Shown here: positions 47,715-59,652 of the stretch, piece after piece | Position numbering within the stretch: position 1 is the stretch's first letter | How the letters are laid out: every line of letters starts with the position of its first letter | Assembly: GCA_025890175.1 (NCBI GenBank) | Contig: JANPYM010000008.1 | Span: 2,333,650-2,397,649, forward strand | Direction of reading: 5' to 3' | DNA: 64,000 bases | From: Ciborinia camelliae | Taxonomy: Eukaryota > Ascomycota > Leotiomycetes > Helotiales > Sclerotiniaceae | Position numbers and translations under genes: made by a program | The notes under the pieces: generated by a model | The model's database searches: none | What the model was told of the DNA's origin: nothing | The model's input: the letters and a program-made list of their open reading frames with translations, nothing else

Positions 47715-49043
47715 TCATAGGTTTAAACACCAGCCGATGATTGAGTACGGAACTATAGGTGCATATACCGGCCTGCTAGCTACTGGATATAACCAAGCAG
47801 GTGTTGACCAGACAAGAAAGGCAAAAGTCCAGATGTAACCTATGAATTTTAATGGAATAGTGGTTTGTGCTTGCTGTAGATTTCCAGGTATGGAGAAATA
47901 CAAATACGCAGCAGCATCTTCCATAACTATTCCAAGGGCTTGAGTTATGAAGAATCTTAATGTGCCAGAGGATTGAAGGGGTATGCCCCCTCCGAGTTCT
48001 CCAAGCCAATGCAATAGCCCTGATATTAAAAACACGAAAAACAAATGCGTGTATCGATAACTGAGCCCGCCTTTTGGTATCATAAGCACTTCACGTGTCA
48101 GATATCTGGCAGGATCCGATAGAATCCGACGCAGAGTCTGATGCCAGAACATACTAAAGTCATCGAGTGTCAGCTGGATGCATTCAGTTTCCTTGCCTTT
48201 TAAGAAGGAGAAAGGTATAGCGGGAACTTACCCCCAGAAATTTCGAAGACTGTAGGCATCTAATATTGAGCCAAAGATCGGTCGCCAGGAGTTCACCCGA
48301 GAAAGCTTCAAGGCCACGGCGATACCGCCTGCGAAACTGGTGGTACCTTGAATGGTGCAAAACATGCTTACCCAATAGATGATTGAAGCAATGGCTCGCA
48401 CAGTCAATTCAGAAGTTGTGATTTGGCGTATGCGACCGAACAATGATACGGATTGCCATGAGAATAGTGTGACCGGAGTTTCGGGTGGTGGTTGAAGTGA
48501 AAAGAAGTCAAGTGTTAGGTAGCAGAGCGTTGCGGTTATGATAGCCTTCAATACAAAGACGCTCCGAGAGGGAGTACCGATGCGACCCGGGGCACGATGA
48601 AATTGCGGGACGTTTTTTACCTCCATGGATGTGTTGACATAGCGAAAGGTAAAGGTGCTCTGAAATCCCCATTTGATCCGAGCCAATGCGTTTGTTTCAA
48701 CTGGGATGCTTATGGTTTTCCTGCCATTGCCAGTATCCGGAAGGAAGCTCAGCTTGTTCAAAAGTGCAATGTCGATATACTGAAGAAGTAACAAAATGCT
48801 ATCGCTTGATATAATTATTGCCCATGGCAGTCGCATGTGTGAAGCCGATGTCAAAACAATAGTATATACGCAGCCAATGATGAGGAGCAGGCCGATAAAC
48901 CGTACCCTCGATTTTGGAGGGGTACCCGCAATGATGCAAGCCATTAGAGTAGTTTCGAGTACGAACACCGAAATTGGATGAGAGAGGCATGGCATACTAA
49001 AATTTTGGAAAAACAAAACCATATTGATGTCTTCGTGGCTCAT
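47715..49043 (-). CDS. Wax-synthase-like membrane O-acyltransferase (416 aa, 2 exons)
   Basis: Exons on the minus strand: 48232-49043 and 47715-48153, separated by a 78-nt intron (GTAAGT...CTTTAG); 1251 nt close in frame. The product is strongly hydrophobic with about eight membrane helices. It carries the fungal wax-synthase-domain signature across the splice joint (SLRNFWG-MFWHQTLRR), preceded by SWRPIFGS, and a later H in FLISGLLHWLGEL that fits the catalytic His of this group. In fungi this family transfers acetyl or acyl groups onto terpenoid or polyketide alcohols in secondary-metabolite clusters, but the substrate here is unknown. The neighbours, a broken GMC oxidoreductase and an SDR, fit a former small pathway. 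Start ATG at 49043 (MSHEDINMV). Confidence 0.8.
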
Positions 49044-49629
49044 TTCCGAGAAAAAAGTTTCGAGTAATGGAATGTCTCGTTCATTTGTTACTCATATTTT
49101 ATCAGAGAAAGCCGAGCGGCGCCCATCTTGTAATTTTCTTATGACGCAAATGGTACCCCATTGAAGAAAGAAGGTGTGGTTGAAGAAGACAAGGTGCGAA
49201 AAAACTACATTAGCGTATTGATTAAAGAAAGAAGGTGTGATTGAAGAGACAGCCCTGGAGGGTGCGGGTACAATATGACTGCATTAGCGCCCGGTTGATC
49301 ATGAGGCTGCCCGCTGATCTGTCGGCACAGGTCCTTTGACATCGATCTGAATTATTGAACTTAACAAAAAACAAAGTAGCATATCTCGTATTCAAGCGGT
49401 GCAGCTGAAATCCAACACTGTTATGAGAATTCTGCGCCAACATGATGCAGAAAACTCATAGTGGAGATTCGGGGGCATTACCACATTTAGCCAATCCATG
49501 ATCACGAGAAAAAAGCGCTGCCATTTATCTTGCAAAGCTGCCGCATGAATGTCCCTCTTCACTGTAAAAACTTGCTTGCAGACCATTGACTGTTTCATTT
49601 CAAATAATGCGTTGCAACATATTCGCTAC
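49044..49629. other. Divergent spacer between acyltransferase and GMC pseudogene
   Basis: About 585 bp, no gene recognised. A GAAAGAAGGTGTG motif occurs twice (about 49167-49179 and 49228-49240) in a partly duplicated context with GATTGAAGA/GGTTGAAGA. Confidence 0.45.
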
Positions 49630-50590
49630 ATGCTTCCAACTGGAATGGCTTCAGGGTACCTAAAATCCATCACAAGCCAAAGTCTGATTGGTTCACATTT
49701 CGGCCTTCCCTATTTCAACGAGTCTTTTGATCATGACATTGTTGGTGGAGGAACAGCTGGATTGACATTAGCTACTAGACTTGCAGAGAATTCCTCAGTT
49801 TCGGTAGCAGCCATTAAAGCGGGCGGCTTTTCGGACTTTGAAAATGGCAATATCAGCGCAATTCCGGCCTATAACAGTTATTGGATTGGAAAATCACCAG
49901 CAGACCGAAATCCTCTGATTGATTGGGGAATACCTATACATCGAACCAATAGAAATAAGTGGGGAAATCATTCGGAAGTGATGCCGATCCTTCTACTGAA
50001 GCTGTCTAAACAGGGCTTCAATGGCGAAAACATGATGTACACTCAAGGTAAAACGCTTGGTGGAGGTAGTGTTCGTAATTCGATGGCCTATCAAAGGTAT
50101 GTAGATATCCATCAAGAAAGTAATCATCAAGAGAGTAATCTGAATCTAATACATTTTAGCTCCACTATTGGTACTTTGCAGTTGTGGGCCGACCAGGTAG
50201 ACGACCAAAGCTATACCTGCGATAATCTGATGCCATTTTCTTTTTCAATCGAGGGTCAAATTTCAGCCACCTGAGGACTTACTTCGACCATTGAAGGCAT
50301 TTCCCGGACCTAACATCTCCACAGATGAAGATATATTGACCTTTCTCAAGAAAAGTTCCAACACAATCTACCATGCATCGGCGAGCAATGCCATGGGCAA
50401 TTGGACAGATCCCAATGCAGTTGTGGACTCCAAAAGCAGGTTTATTGGAGTGGACGGTCTGAGAGTAGTTGATTCATCTGTATTTCCATTTCTTCTTCCT
50501 GGCCACCCGCAGAGTGTTGTTTGTGAGTCTTTCTTCTCTTTCCTAGAGCTGGCTTATAGGAAATCTCGTGTTCATCACACTCTTAAATGA
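49630..50590 (+). pseudogene. GMC oxidoreductase pseudogene with a large internal deletion
   Basis: Family members (glucose/choline/aryl-alcohol oxidase type, about 570-620 aa) bind FAD through an N-terminal GxGxxG fold. Here the FAD motif GGGTAGLTLATRLAE is present, followed by GKTLGGGS near 50050 and a genuine-looking intron (50097-50159). After the segment ending DNLMPF (about 50234) the frame shifts by one. The sequence then jumps within a few residues to the family's C-terminal part (FPGPNISTDEDILTFLKK, SASNAMG, GVDGLRVVDSSVFPFLLPGHPQ). About 350 residues of the substrate-binding middle are missing. The C-terminal exon after the GTGAGT donor near 50522 is also unclear. It is clearly a non-functional relic. 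Type of substrate unknown. Confidence 0.85.
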
Positions 50591-50896
50591 ATCTCATGCC
50601 TGAGACATTAGTATACTTCTTCGAAGGATAACATAAATAGAAGTGAAAGGGTTTCTGGGCACGGGTCGACCGACTGAATCTTTTTGGTCATATACGTTGG
50701 TCAAGCTATCTAGGGCGAGGCAGAGCTAGACCCCGCAATTCTGATGATTACCGTACAGTCATGTGAGCGTCTATCAAAACAATCCAACATGAAGGATCAG
50801 TTCATTTTGTCAATCTGATATATCTATACAGATTACCAGCAATCCGAAGCCACCAAAGAAATGTAGCTGCTAAGTCTCAATGTTCAGCGCTCTACT
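50591..50896. other. Convergent spacer between GMC pseudogene and SDR
   Basis: About 300 bp with no gene recognised; presumably 3' flanks of both genes. Confidence 0.5.
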
Positions 50897-52226
50897 TCAA
50901 AATGCAAATGTCTCGCCCACAAGCTTCTCACTTAGCTTCCACAAGCTTTCGGCCGTCTCTTTATTGAGAGCGTAATCTTTGGTCTCGGTGTAGATCTGGT
51001 TCTCGACAATGAAAGCTGGTGATGACGCTGTAAAGTTGATTAGCCTCAGAGTCATTATGAACATCTAGGACTGTGTATTCCTAGAATGAGAATTTGCATA
51101 CCAGTTAAAGATGGGTTCAAAGCGGTGAAGAGGACTACGCCTGTTGTTTGTTTCAACGTCACCAGATTTTGCGGGGGGAGGGGATTTCCTATTACAGTAC
51201 TTGGTTAGCATTGCTTTCAGTGCAGATATATCAATCAATCAATGAATCAGCATGCGAAAGCGAAATGACACCTACCATCGTTGCGTTTGATTGCCAGTGT
51301 ATAAGCATCGGCAAACAAATCATTGTCTACACTAGAATTGACCAATAACTTGCTCTCCAGGGTTACTACGTTAGAGACTTGTTAGTAAAAAGCCCTCGAC
51401 GTGGAGTAGAACCTAACGTACCACCGGGATGGCATATTAATGTTGTGACACCCTTTCCCTTCAATCGGGAATTGAGAGCGACATTAAAGAGTATCATGGC
51501 CGTCTTCGCTTGTCCATATGCGACCCATGGACTATATGTCTTTCCATCCTAGTGGTATAATAAGATCAGCCTCTACATCAACTACACATGTTTGCAAGTG
51601 CGAAACTGGAGAGCACTGACCTGGAAGTTGATGTCGTCGAGATTGGTTTCTCCAAGCTGGTAACCAAGACTGCCGACCTGCACAATCCTCGCCCCTTCAT
51701 CCGCCGCCTTCAAAATTTCCCCAACCAGCAGATTCGTCAAGAGAAAATGACCCAAATAGTTAGCAGCAAATTGACTTTCCACTCCATCCACCGAGGTGAC
51801 ATAATTTCTCACAGCCATCACACCCGCATTATTAATCAGAACGTGGATTTTATCCGTAGCCGCTTTTATTTTTTCCGCGGCTTGTCTCACACTCTTATTA
51901 CTAAGAAGATCAATCTCGACGAAGGCAACTTCGATCCTTGGGTCGACTTTTTTGATAGCTTCGATCACGGAAGTGACCTTACTTTCGGTTCGGCCGACAA
52001 GAATGATGCGTTGGGGGTGCGCGGATGCGAGGGTGATGGCTGATTCGGCTCCTATACCGTTTTCGCTCGGTCCGGTTATGACGACTGATTCGAGAATGTT
52101 AGTTGAATCTTTGAAGTGTAAAGGGTTGACAGAATGATATCATAACGAACATGTTTTGCCCTCCGCCTCCTTGGCGAAATGCTTGATCACATCATCGCCA
52201 GTAGTATCAAAATTAAACGAAGCCAT
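50897..52226 (-). CDS. Short-chain dehydrogenase/reductase, retinol-dehydrogenase-like (324 aa, 6 exons)
   Basis: NAD(P)-dependent oxidoreductase of unknown substrate. Exons on the minus strand: 52151-52226, 51621-52084, 51422-51548, 51276-51365, 51102-51188 and 50897-51027; all joints are GT-AG and 975 nt close in frame. Motifs in order: cofactor-binding TGPSENGIG, the NNAG motif (VLINNAGVM), the catalytic Ser region (VGSLGYQ) and YxxxK as YGQAK. The glycine motif (T-G-P-S-E-N-G-I-G) and an NADP-type VGRTESKV fit the fungal WW-domain-oxidoreductase-like/retinol dehydrogenase group. The position of the catalytic Ser within GSLGYQ is as usual for that group. The gene lies near the acyltransferase and the GMC relic; whether it belonged to the same pathway is inference. 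Confidence 0.9.
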
Positions 52227-53459
52227 ATTTAAAATATAGAAATTTTGAATCCAAAAAAATAGGAGTAAAAAATTCCAAGTTATTTTCTAGTCTGAGTGAG
52301 AATCGAGTCAAGTTTTATGGTTTCTTTTATCTTTTATATATAGAAGAAAGACATAGAAATGGATGGGAGGGGAAACTACTTTAATCCTCAATCTAATCTC
52401 TCTCTCTTCTCACTAGGTACAATGGCCAAAGAAGACTTCTTCCTCGAAGATTCCATCATACGATTCCTATCAGTTGGCAATTCATGCAGTCATAAGGCTC
52501 AATAGATTACACTGCAAGACCATGTATGCCGCATGTATCCGTATCCGTATCTGTATCTGTCTCCGTATCTGTATCCAGATTAGATCTCTAGAAAATCTAT
52601 CCATCGGCCAACAGATGAGATGAGATGAGAAATGATAAGGACCAAAGATACCTAGGTACCTACTCGAGAGAAGCGGGGAGACACGGGAGAGTTAAATGTT
52701 GGAAATTGTTGGAGACAACCAGGGGCTCAAATTCCTCCGTAAAAGAGAGGGATCGGATATATATTACTCGACTCGTCTACATCCGCTCCAACTGTTGGTC
52801 ATCATAATCCAGAAATCATAATGCCCAACTACCTACCAACAGTTTAGCTGAAGACTTCGAAATTCGGCAAACTGGCTTATTTCATTTCATTTTATCCCAC
52901 AAATGCCTTTCACGAATGAATAATGAGATGATAAACCGTATTGCCCAGGTGTTGTACTTCCACGTGGGAGGAAACCGTAAACATGACTACTCTCCCCATA
53001 TCAGCAGAGAGCTAGCCCCAACAGATAACTTCGTTGGGTATTCTTGTGTTGGTACTGACGATTAAAATAATGAATGGAGAGTAAAACCTTTTATGAAAAG
53101 AACTAAATGTAATAACTTATGAGACTTGGATTGAATGCGGATGATGGTAAAAGTTTGTGAAACTCATGAATGCGATTTGGTTGTGCGAGTTTGGAGCATG
53201 ATAAGTATGGATTGGCAAAACACGTGGATGATGACTGCTATAGTATCGTCAACACCAGAAAAATATGAACATCCAACACGCGCCGCATGAAATCACCAAG
53301 GTTGAAAAGTTCCGTCGTATTGTTGATTATTCAGTTGTAAATTCAATTCTACAACAAACTGACCTGGCCAACTTTTAATCCCAGCCATTACATACGCCCA
53401 AACACCATACTGATGATCATCCACAAAGAATATCCCTTGGTGTTTCCCTACAGAAAAAT
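52227..53459. other. Intergenic region between SDR and NUG1
   Basis: About 1.2 kb without a recognisable gene. A GTATCY-type hexamer run lies at about 52536-52577, followed by a GAGAT run near 52615. The sequence next to the SDR is probably its promoter. Confidence 0.55.
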
Positions 53460-55111
53460 CTACTCCTCCATAACCTCATCCTTTGAAGAACTATCACCCC
53501 ATAATCCTTCCAACTTGAACTCTTCAGCCCACTCCTTAACAATCTCCTTCTGATCACCCTTAACGTCCTCTCCAACAGAAGCACCAGCGATCTTCTCCGG
53601 TGCAATGGCTAAAATAGGGGCATCCATCCATCCCTGGATTCTTCCGTCTCTCCAATCTGTGATGACCGTCGTAGCAGCACTAGTAATATTTGGTACACCT
53701 CCCTTCCCGAGTCTTCCTCTCTTTCTCGCGACTTGGATGAGGAAGTCTGAGGTCGTATCGCCATTTACGGAAACCAATGGTGGTAATCCATAAACATCCA
53801 TAAGTTTAGTGAGCATCTCTTGAGAAGCGCTCAATCTCTTTAATAGCAAGGCAACTGCGGGAACTGGGTCCTCGATTTGCTTAGGAGGGATGGCGTTTAA
53901 GAGAACAAGTCTAGCTTGTTCTTCAATTTTCGAGGTCTTGGATGAATCACCTGCGGTTGGGAAAACGATACCGGGAGAATCGAGGAGCGTCAATTTACTG
54001 TCGATTTTAACTCTTCGGAGAGATGTAGTAACACCAGCTTCAGCGCCAACGGGGCATGCTGCACCGGCACCACCAAGACGAGATGTGAGGGCATTGATGA
54101 CGGAAGATTTTCCGACGTTAGGATATCCAATAACACCAACAGAAACAGAACGCTTGAGTTGTTTCGCTGCTGCAAATGATTTCAAAGCCTTGAAAAGTGT
54201 TTGCGATGTACTCTTCACAGTCAATTGACTATGATTGAAAGTATGTGCGTTTGCTGCTGGTCCGGAAGCTCGTAATGGTAAGGTTGGGAAATATCTTCGA
54301 AGGTGAATGAGCCATGCTTTGAGGACCGGAGGAGGGATAAGATCGATTTTGTTAAGAATAAGAATCAATCTCTTTCCACCACTTGCAGCGGCCATAACCA
54401 TACGTTCGACTTCTTTCGATCGGGTACCTTCAGGGTCACGAGCATCGAGAACATAAAGAACAACATCTGCCTGATCAACAACCTGTTTGAAAACCTTGTC
54501 GAAAGCCTTTCTTGAACCATCTTTTCTTGTAGGTAATCCTGAGAGTTTAACACCATCGAATGCATCATCGTCTTCCGATTCAGATTCCTCATCTTCGTCC
54601 ATCTCGTCACCACTAACAAGCTCATCCTCATATTGCGCTGCTGCGGCTTTGGCACTGGCAAGTAAAGCTGCCATGGGATTAGAGTCCTCATCATCTTCAT
54701 CCATATCATCATCCTCATCCATAAGGTCGATATCCTCCTCATCAACACCTTCCATTCTAGCTTCTACTTCTCGCTCTACTTGTTCTCCAGTCTTGGTAGC
54801 CTTCGCATCAGCTCGTCGTTTCGCAGCATCTTCAGCCTTTCTCCTTCTTCCTTCTTCAATCTCGGCCAAGATCTTATCTTTATATGGGAAGAGGTTTGGG
54901 ATTCCAGGGTCCTTCTTTAATCGCGATCGCCATTCCGGATTTTTCTTTCCATCCTTACGAGCTTTCTTTTGTTTTGCAACTGATGCTTTCTCGATCTTGT
55001 GACGAAGACGCACCGGAACTCGTTTACTCTTTGGCTCTATTTTTCAAATCAATTAGTTGTCATATCCATGGAAACCAAAGAATTGGAATACTTACTTCCA
55101 ACTTTAGGCAT
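53460..55111 (-). CDS. NUG1: Nuclear/nucleolar GTPase Nug1 (530 aa, 2 exons)
   Basis: Circularly permuted GTPase that associates with pre-60S particles and is needed for large-subunit maturation and export. Exons on the minus strand: 55096-55111 (only 16 nt, MPKVG) and 53460-55036; the 59-nt intron joins K6 and gives MPKVGKPKSKRVPVRLRHKIEKA. The basic N-terminus (KKNPEWRSRLKKDPGIPN) matches the GN3L domain. A long acidic insert (EDIDLMDEDDDMDEDDED) follows. The GTPase motifs are in permuted order: G4 LNKIDL, then G1 GYPNVGKSS, then G3 DSPG. The C-terminal extension is ordinary. The tiny first exon is easy to miss in automated annotation. Divergent promoter with the HAD phosphatase. Confidence 0.93.
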
Positions 55112-55721
55112 CTTGAGTACTGTTGCACAATTCTCAAAAAGATGCTATTGATATGTAGTATTTTCGATATGGAATTTTTCGATTTTCCAAATATCCTTAT
55201 CGTTCAAAAATTATTTTCTAATCCATCAACGCTAAGCTCAATAGCCTCTAGTTTGCAAACGCTAATCCAAATCACGTAACTCCGACAAATTGATCACATG
55301 ACTCCGCCCGCTTCATTGCGGATGAGCCACTCCCAAGATTCATCTACTTATTTATTACTTGTGCTCCCCCGCCCATGTCCAAACTTCCATCATATTATAT
55401 CAGAATCAAACATTTAGACATGACATTCATTCATTCATCATTTTGACCATTTAACCTTTGCACCCCTCGAAAGTCATAAGGAAACCCCAGTCAAGGATTT
55501 AACATCCAGGAGGTCTGAATCTATCAAAAGAAAAAAGTTTTGTTGCATATCGCATCTGAGGAGGTGAATTTCCAAATTGCTAGACTGGTCAAAGGGTCTC
55601 TCTCGCCAATCTTACATATCTCAACATCCACGCCACCATTTTCATTTTGGTAACTTGGGTTTTGTTCCCCGCGATCGACTTATTTCATTCCATTCAATTA
55701 TTCCTTGGATTGGTAGAAATC
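55112..55721. promoter_or_regulatory. Divergent promoter region shared by NUG1 and the HAD phosphatase
   Basis: 610 bp between two divergent start codons. No TATA element is clear. ATCACGTAA lies at about 55271. Shared regulation is possible but not shown by the sequence. Confidence 0.45.
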
Positions 55722-56996
55722 ATGGGTTCTATTCCGAGAGAGTTTTCTGCTCCGCCTCAAAAGGTGGTCTTTAAGGGGCTACTTTTCGATATGGATGGTA
55801 CTATTATTGATAGTACCGATGCTATCGTTAAACACTGGCATCAGTAAGATCTCCCTTGCCAACAATCATGACAGAAATCTTCGACTAACCAAAAAACTTT
55901 AGGTTGGGAAATGAAATAGGAGTAGATCCTAATGTGATATTACAGACAAGTCATGGAAGAAGAAGTATTGATGTCTTGAAGATTATTGCTCCAGAGAAAG
56001 CAAATTGGGATTGTAAGCTCCATGTCTTGGTTATTCCTCATCTCGATCCTCCGGCAACTCATTCAATTATCTCATTTCCTACATCTCTCTAAACTGAGCA
56101 TAAATCCTTCTGCTCTGATTATTCACTCGCTACTGGTGAGACATTGAGAAAACAGTTTGAAGACCAAGTATGGTTCTCGAATTTGTTTCTTCTGGAGAAA
56201 GAGAAATGAAGAGATCCAATTTCCAATTTTCATTGGATTTGTACTCGAGCTAAGAACCATGTTTGAGTCTGCTCGGGGGGTGGTGACCTCTCCTTCTCAT
56301 AAAGAGTTTACTTGCTCAACCCCACATCACCCAACATCTTCCAATTCTACCTCACATACCGCAATACCATAACACCAGATCTAATTCTAATTAATCCAAA
56401 CAACCATGACCTAACATTCCCAACCAGACATAAAACACATGGAAGGACTCCTCCCCAAAAACTACGGTGATGACGCCGTCGAAATCCCCGGCGCCCGCTC
56501 CCTCCTGGACTCGCTAACCACCGGTTCCCACCCCTGGGCCATCGTGACATCCGGTACATCACCCCTCGTCACAGGTTGGCTCAACGTCTTAAAGCTACCC
56601 ATCCCCGAACATCTCGTCGTCGCCGAGGATGTTGAGAATGGAAAACCCGATCCAGGTACTTACCCCTTAACCCTATTTCTCCCCTTACCTTATCATGTTA
56701 AAAACAACCAACTAACCAACCCTCACCCCTCAGCCTGCTACAACATGGGCAAAGACAAACTAAATCTCAGCACGGCCCCCGAAGGCAGCATCATCGTCCT
56801 AGAAGACAGTCCCGCCGGGATCCGCGCCGGAAAAGCCGCAGGTTGTAAAGTACTAGCGGTAGTAACCACGCATACCATTGACCAAGTCGTGTCCGCTGGC
56901 GCCGACTGGGTCGTCCAAGACTTATCGAGCTTAAAGGTCGTTGGAAAGAGTGAAGATGGTGGTGTAGAATTAGAAATTTCAAATGCGTTGGTTTAG
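55722..56996 (+). CDS. HAD-superfamily phosphatase, glycerol-3-phosphatase (Gpp/Rhr2) type (240 aa, 4 exons)
   Basis: Probably dephosphorylates glycerol-phosphate to glycerol (osmoadaptation) or a related small sugar phosphate; cytosolic. Exons are 55722-55843, 55903-56012, 56428-56655 and 56734-56996, totalling 723 nt in frame. HAD motif I is LFDMDGT (nucleophile D23, acid D25); motif II IVTSGT; Lys in VENGKPDP; motif III VLEDSPAGIRAG. The cap region DPNVILQTSHGRRSIDVL, with the conserved H-G-R, matches the GPP/DOG group. The second intron (56013-56427, 415 nt) is unusually long, but flanking residues join well (EKANWDYIKHMEGLLPKNYG). Length fits yeast Gpp1/2. Yeast DOG-type 2-deoxyglucose-6-phosphatase is the nearest alternative. 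Confidence 0.88.
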
Positions 56997-57365
56997 ATAT
57001 AGTATCTAGAATTCGTTGCATAGATAGAGGGAGAGTTTGGAAATGAGATTTATGATGGTAGGACTACAGGACTAGATTATAATCAAATCGGATGCGTGCC
57101 AAGTTCGTACTTTTGCTTATATCGATTTGCATGCGAGGAATGAGGAATGAATATTTTCAACTTCTTTACTTTACTTTACCTCTGATATTCCTTCCTGTTC
57201 AGTCTTTTAGGAACTTATGGATTGATTTGAATTCTAATGGTTAGCTTTAGCTTTCTACACCATCATGTTGTATCTTTTCGCCCCTAACGTCAGCCCATCT
57301 TCTTATCCCTTCTTCTCATCTTCACCTCGACCTCCTTGAAAGTTTATATCCATCTTCTTTATATC

Positions 57366-57500
57366 CAGGGTTGGGCAAAGGGTAGGGTATACCTGGGGTA
57401 ATTCGGGGTAAAACCTGGCGGGTAATTGCTTTTCTTTTTTTCTACAGGGTAGGGTAACTATTTTGTGAAATGTTTTGGGTATTTGGGGTACCCGCGGGTA
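57366..57500 (+). repeat. GGGTA-rich segment starting with a hAT-like terminus
   Basis: It begins CAGGGTTGGGCAAAGGGTAG, resembling the CAGGGTTGG-type ends of hAT transposons. It then carries repeated GGGTA/GGGGTAA/CGGGTA motifs, including GGTACCCGCGGGTA near 57489. I find no matching right end within a few hundred bases, so it may be a truncated relic or coincidence. Confidence 0.3.
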
Positions 57501-59086
57501 TATATTATGTGATCGTTCGATATAGTCGTTCAAAGTTTAAAAAAGGGAGAGGGAGTGGAAAAGATAAAAGATGAAAAGAATGAAAAATTATAAGTGGAAG
57601 GGAGGTAAGGGTTAGAGTTTGATTTTGATTTTGATTTTGATTTTTTAGGGTTAGTATGTAGAAAGTAAGTTATTTCAACCTCTAAGACTCAGAGTATCTA
57701 ATATAATGAGGAGAACAAGTAATAATCAATAATTTTCAACTCCCTTAAACGTTTCACCATCCATCTATCTTGCCATTCAAATTTCATTGTCCAAGTCCAA
57801 CGGCCAAAAGCCCCCGAGTTACTAAGTTGAACTCCAAAACAAAATAAATCAAAATCAACCACCCCTCTCTCCTCTTCATTCTCTATCAGAAAAATAAGGA
57901 TAGAATTCTAACCTTTGAACCCAAAAGTCTAAACCCAATTTTAACTCTTAAATAATGTCTCATGTATGTAACATGAAACTCCACATCCATTACACGCTCA
58001 GTTAATATGTCCGCCCCTTTTTTTTCCTAACCTCTTTCCTCACCTCTTTATTCCTCTCTGCACCCCGCTCCCCTATCCTTTTATCCCATCCCATCTATTC
58101 ACCTACTTTCCTACATTCAATCCTCAACTTTCTAATTCTATAGCCCCCAAACCCCAAAACACCTCAAGCTTCTTTGAATTCCACCCTGTATACCCACAAA
58201 AAAGCCTACCGCCAATCAATATTCAATATTCAATATTCAATCTCCAATCCTTTATTCTCTTTCTCATCCCCCCCATATCCCCAGTAACAGGGGTGGTTAT
58301 ATCAAGTCACATAGGGACTAGACTAGCGTAGTATTAGCTTAGGACCTGGCTTATAAGCAGCCACAGTTAAAGTCAAAATCTTATAATTCCTCTCTTCTTC
58401 AACCGTTCACTCTCCTACTCTTCTAGTCTACTCTCGTAATCTTTATATCTAAAACAAATTAATTCATTCAGCCCTCGTACTTCGTACTTGGTATATCATT
58501 ACATTTAAACATCATTTAAACATCATATACCTATCAACAGTAAATCCATCCCCTCGCTTCTCCACCCGACAATCTCGCTCCAAAAGAACCCACAAAATAG
58601 TAATCCCATTCCCAATCCTAACTACTTATCATCCCATATCATGCAACGAAGAAACAACTTCAATTTTAATTTCAACTTAGGGTTTTTATACTAATGACCC
58701 ATCCCGTCCCCATTCCCATATCCTATAGCCCATATCCCACATCCCATCTATATTCCATCCCATCCCAATCCTCCTCCACATATAAAACAATAAAACATTC
58801 AAATAAATACAATCTACCTCTACCACCCCTCACCACACACCACAGCATACACAAGATAAATTACCGATAACATTTACGAATATATATATTCATACAGATG
58901 ATACTATCCTCTAAATCCCACCCATCCCTCCTCCATCACTCTATTCTCCACCTCCTATCCCTCTATCCCTCTATCCTTCTATCCTTCTATCCACCACCCC
59001 CCACCTCGCATACCGAAATAACCCATCAAAATACCAATACAACACAACCCAACACACCACATCATCATATCACCAACAAAAAGAGG

Positions 59087-59158
59087 AACGATGAACGATG
59101 AACAATAAACGATGAACAATAAACGATGAACAATGAACGATGAACAATGAACGATGAA
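59087..59158. repeat. 14-bp minisatellite (GATGAACAATAAAC variants)
   Basis: About five tandem copies with CAATAAAC/CAATGAAC alternation. Confidence 0.8.
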
Positions 59159-59652
59159 ATAGTACCTATAACCAACCATAAGCGAGACATCAATTCCAGA
59201 TTTTAAACTTTAATGCCAAGCCCAAGCCCAACTCTAGTTCAAATTCAGCTCAAATTCAGCTCAAATTCAAATTCAACCCCAAAACCGAAGCCGAAGACGA
59301 AGACGAGATATTATGATGATAATGATGATGATAATGATGATGATGATGATGATGATAATGATGATGATGTATGTATGCGCAAAATACGTATACTATATAT
59401 AAACACATGATGCATTGTAATGTATATGATATATATACAAATGCGAAACAAAGTCCCACGCCAAGTCAAAAAAAAACAAGAAAAAACGTAAGTAGGTAGG
59501 TAGTCAAAGTCAAAGTCAAAGTCAAATTGATATCATTTTCTCAATCATACAAACATACGCATGCATCTACTCCTGCCTGAGATTCCCATCCCTTTCAATC
59601 CCTTTGCTTCCCTTTGGATGAGCCCCAATCCACCCTGATCCACCACTCAATT

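Larger units (their letters stand above)
56997..59652. other. 2.7-kb convergent intergenic region, repeat-rich
   Basis: No gene recognised. A hAT-like terminal motif with GGGTA-rich sequence lies at 57366-57500. C/T-rich low-complexity DNA fills 58000-58250 and 58680-59000. A GATGAACAATAAAC-type 14-bp array lies at 59087-59158, a GAT/AAT run at 59312-59369, and AAAGTC repeats at 59500-59525. The stretch near 59600 is the DIS3 3' flank. Confidence 0.55.

Noticed and set aside
54487..55002. 171-codon plus-strand Ser-rich frame
   Set aside because: Antisense shadow of the acidic insert and N-terminus of NUG1.
59256..59459. Tyr/His-repeat frame on the minus strand
   Set aside because: It arises from the GAT/AAT microsatellite.
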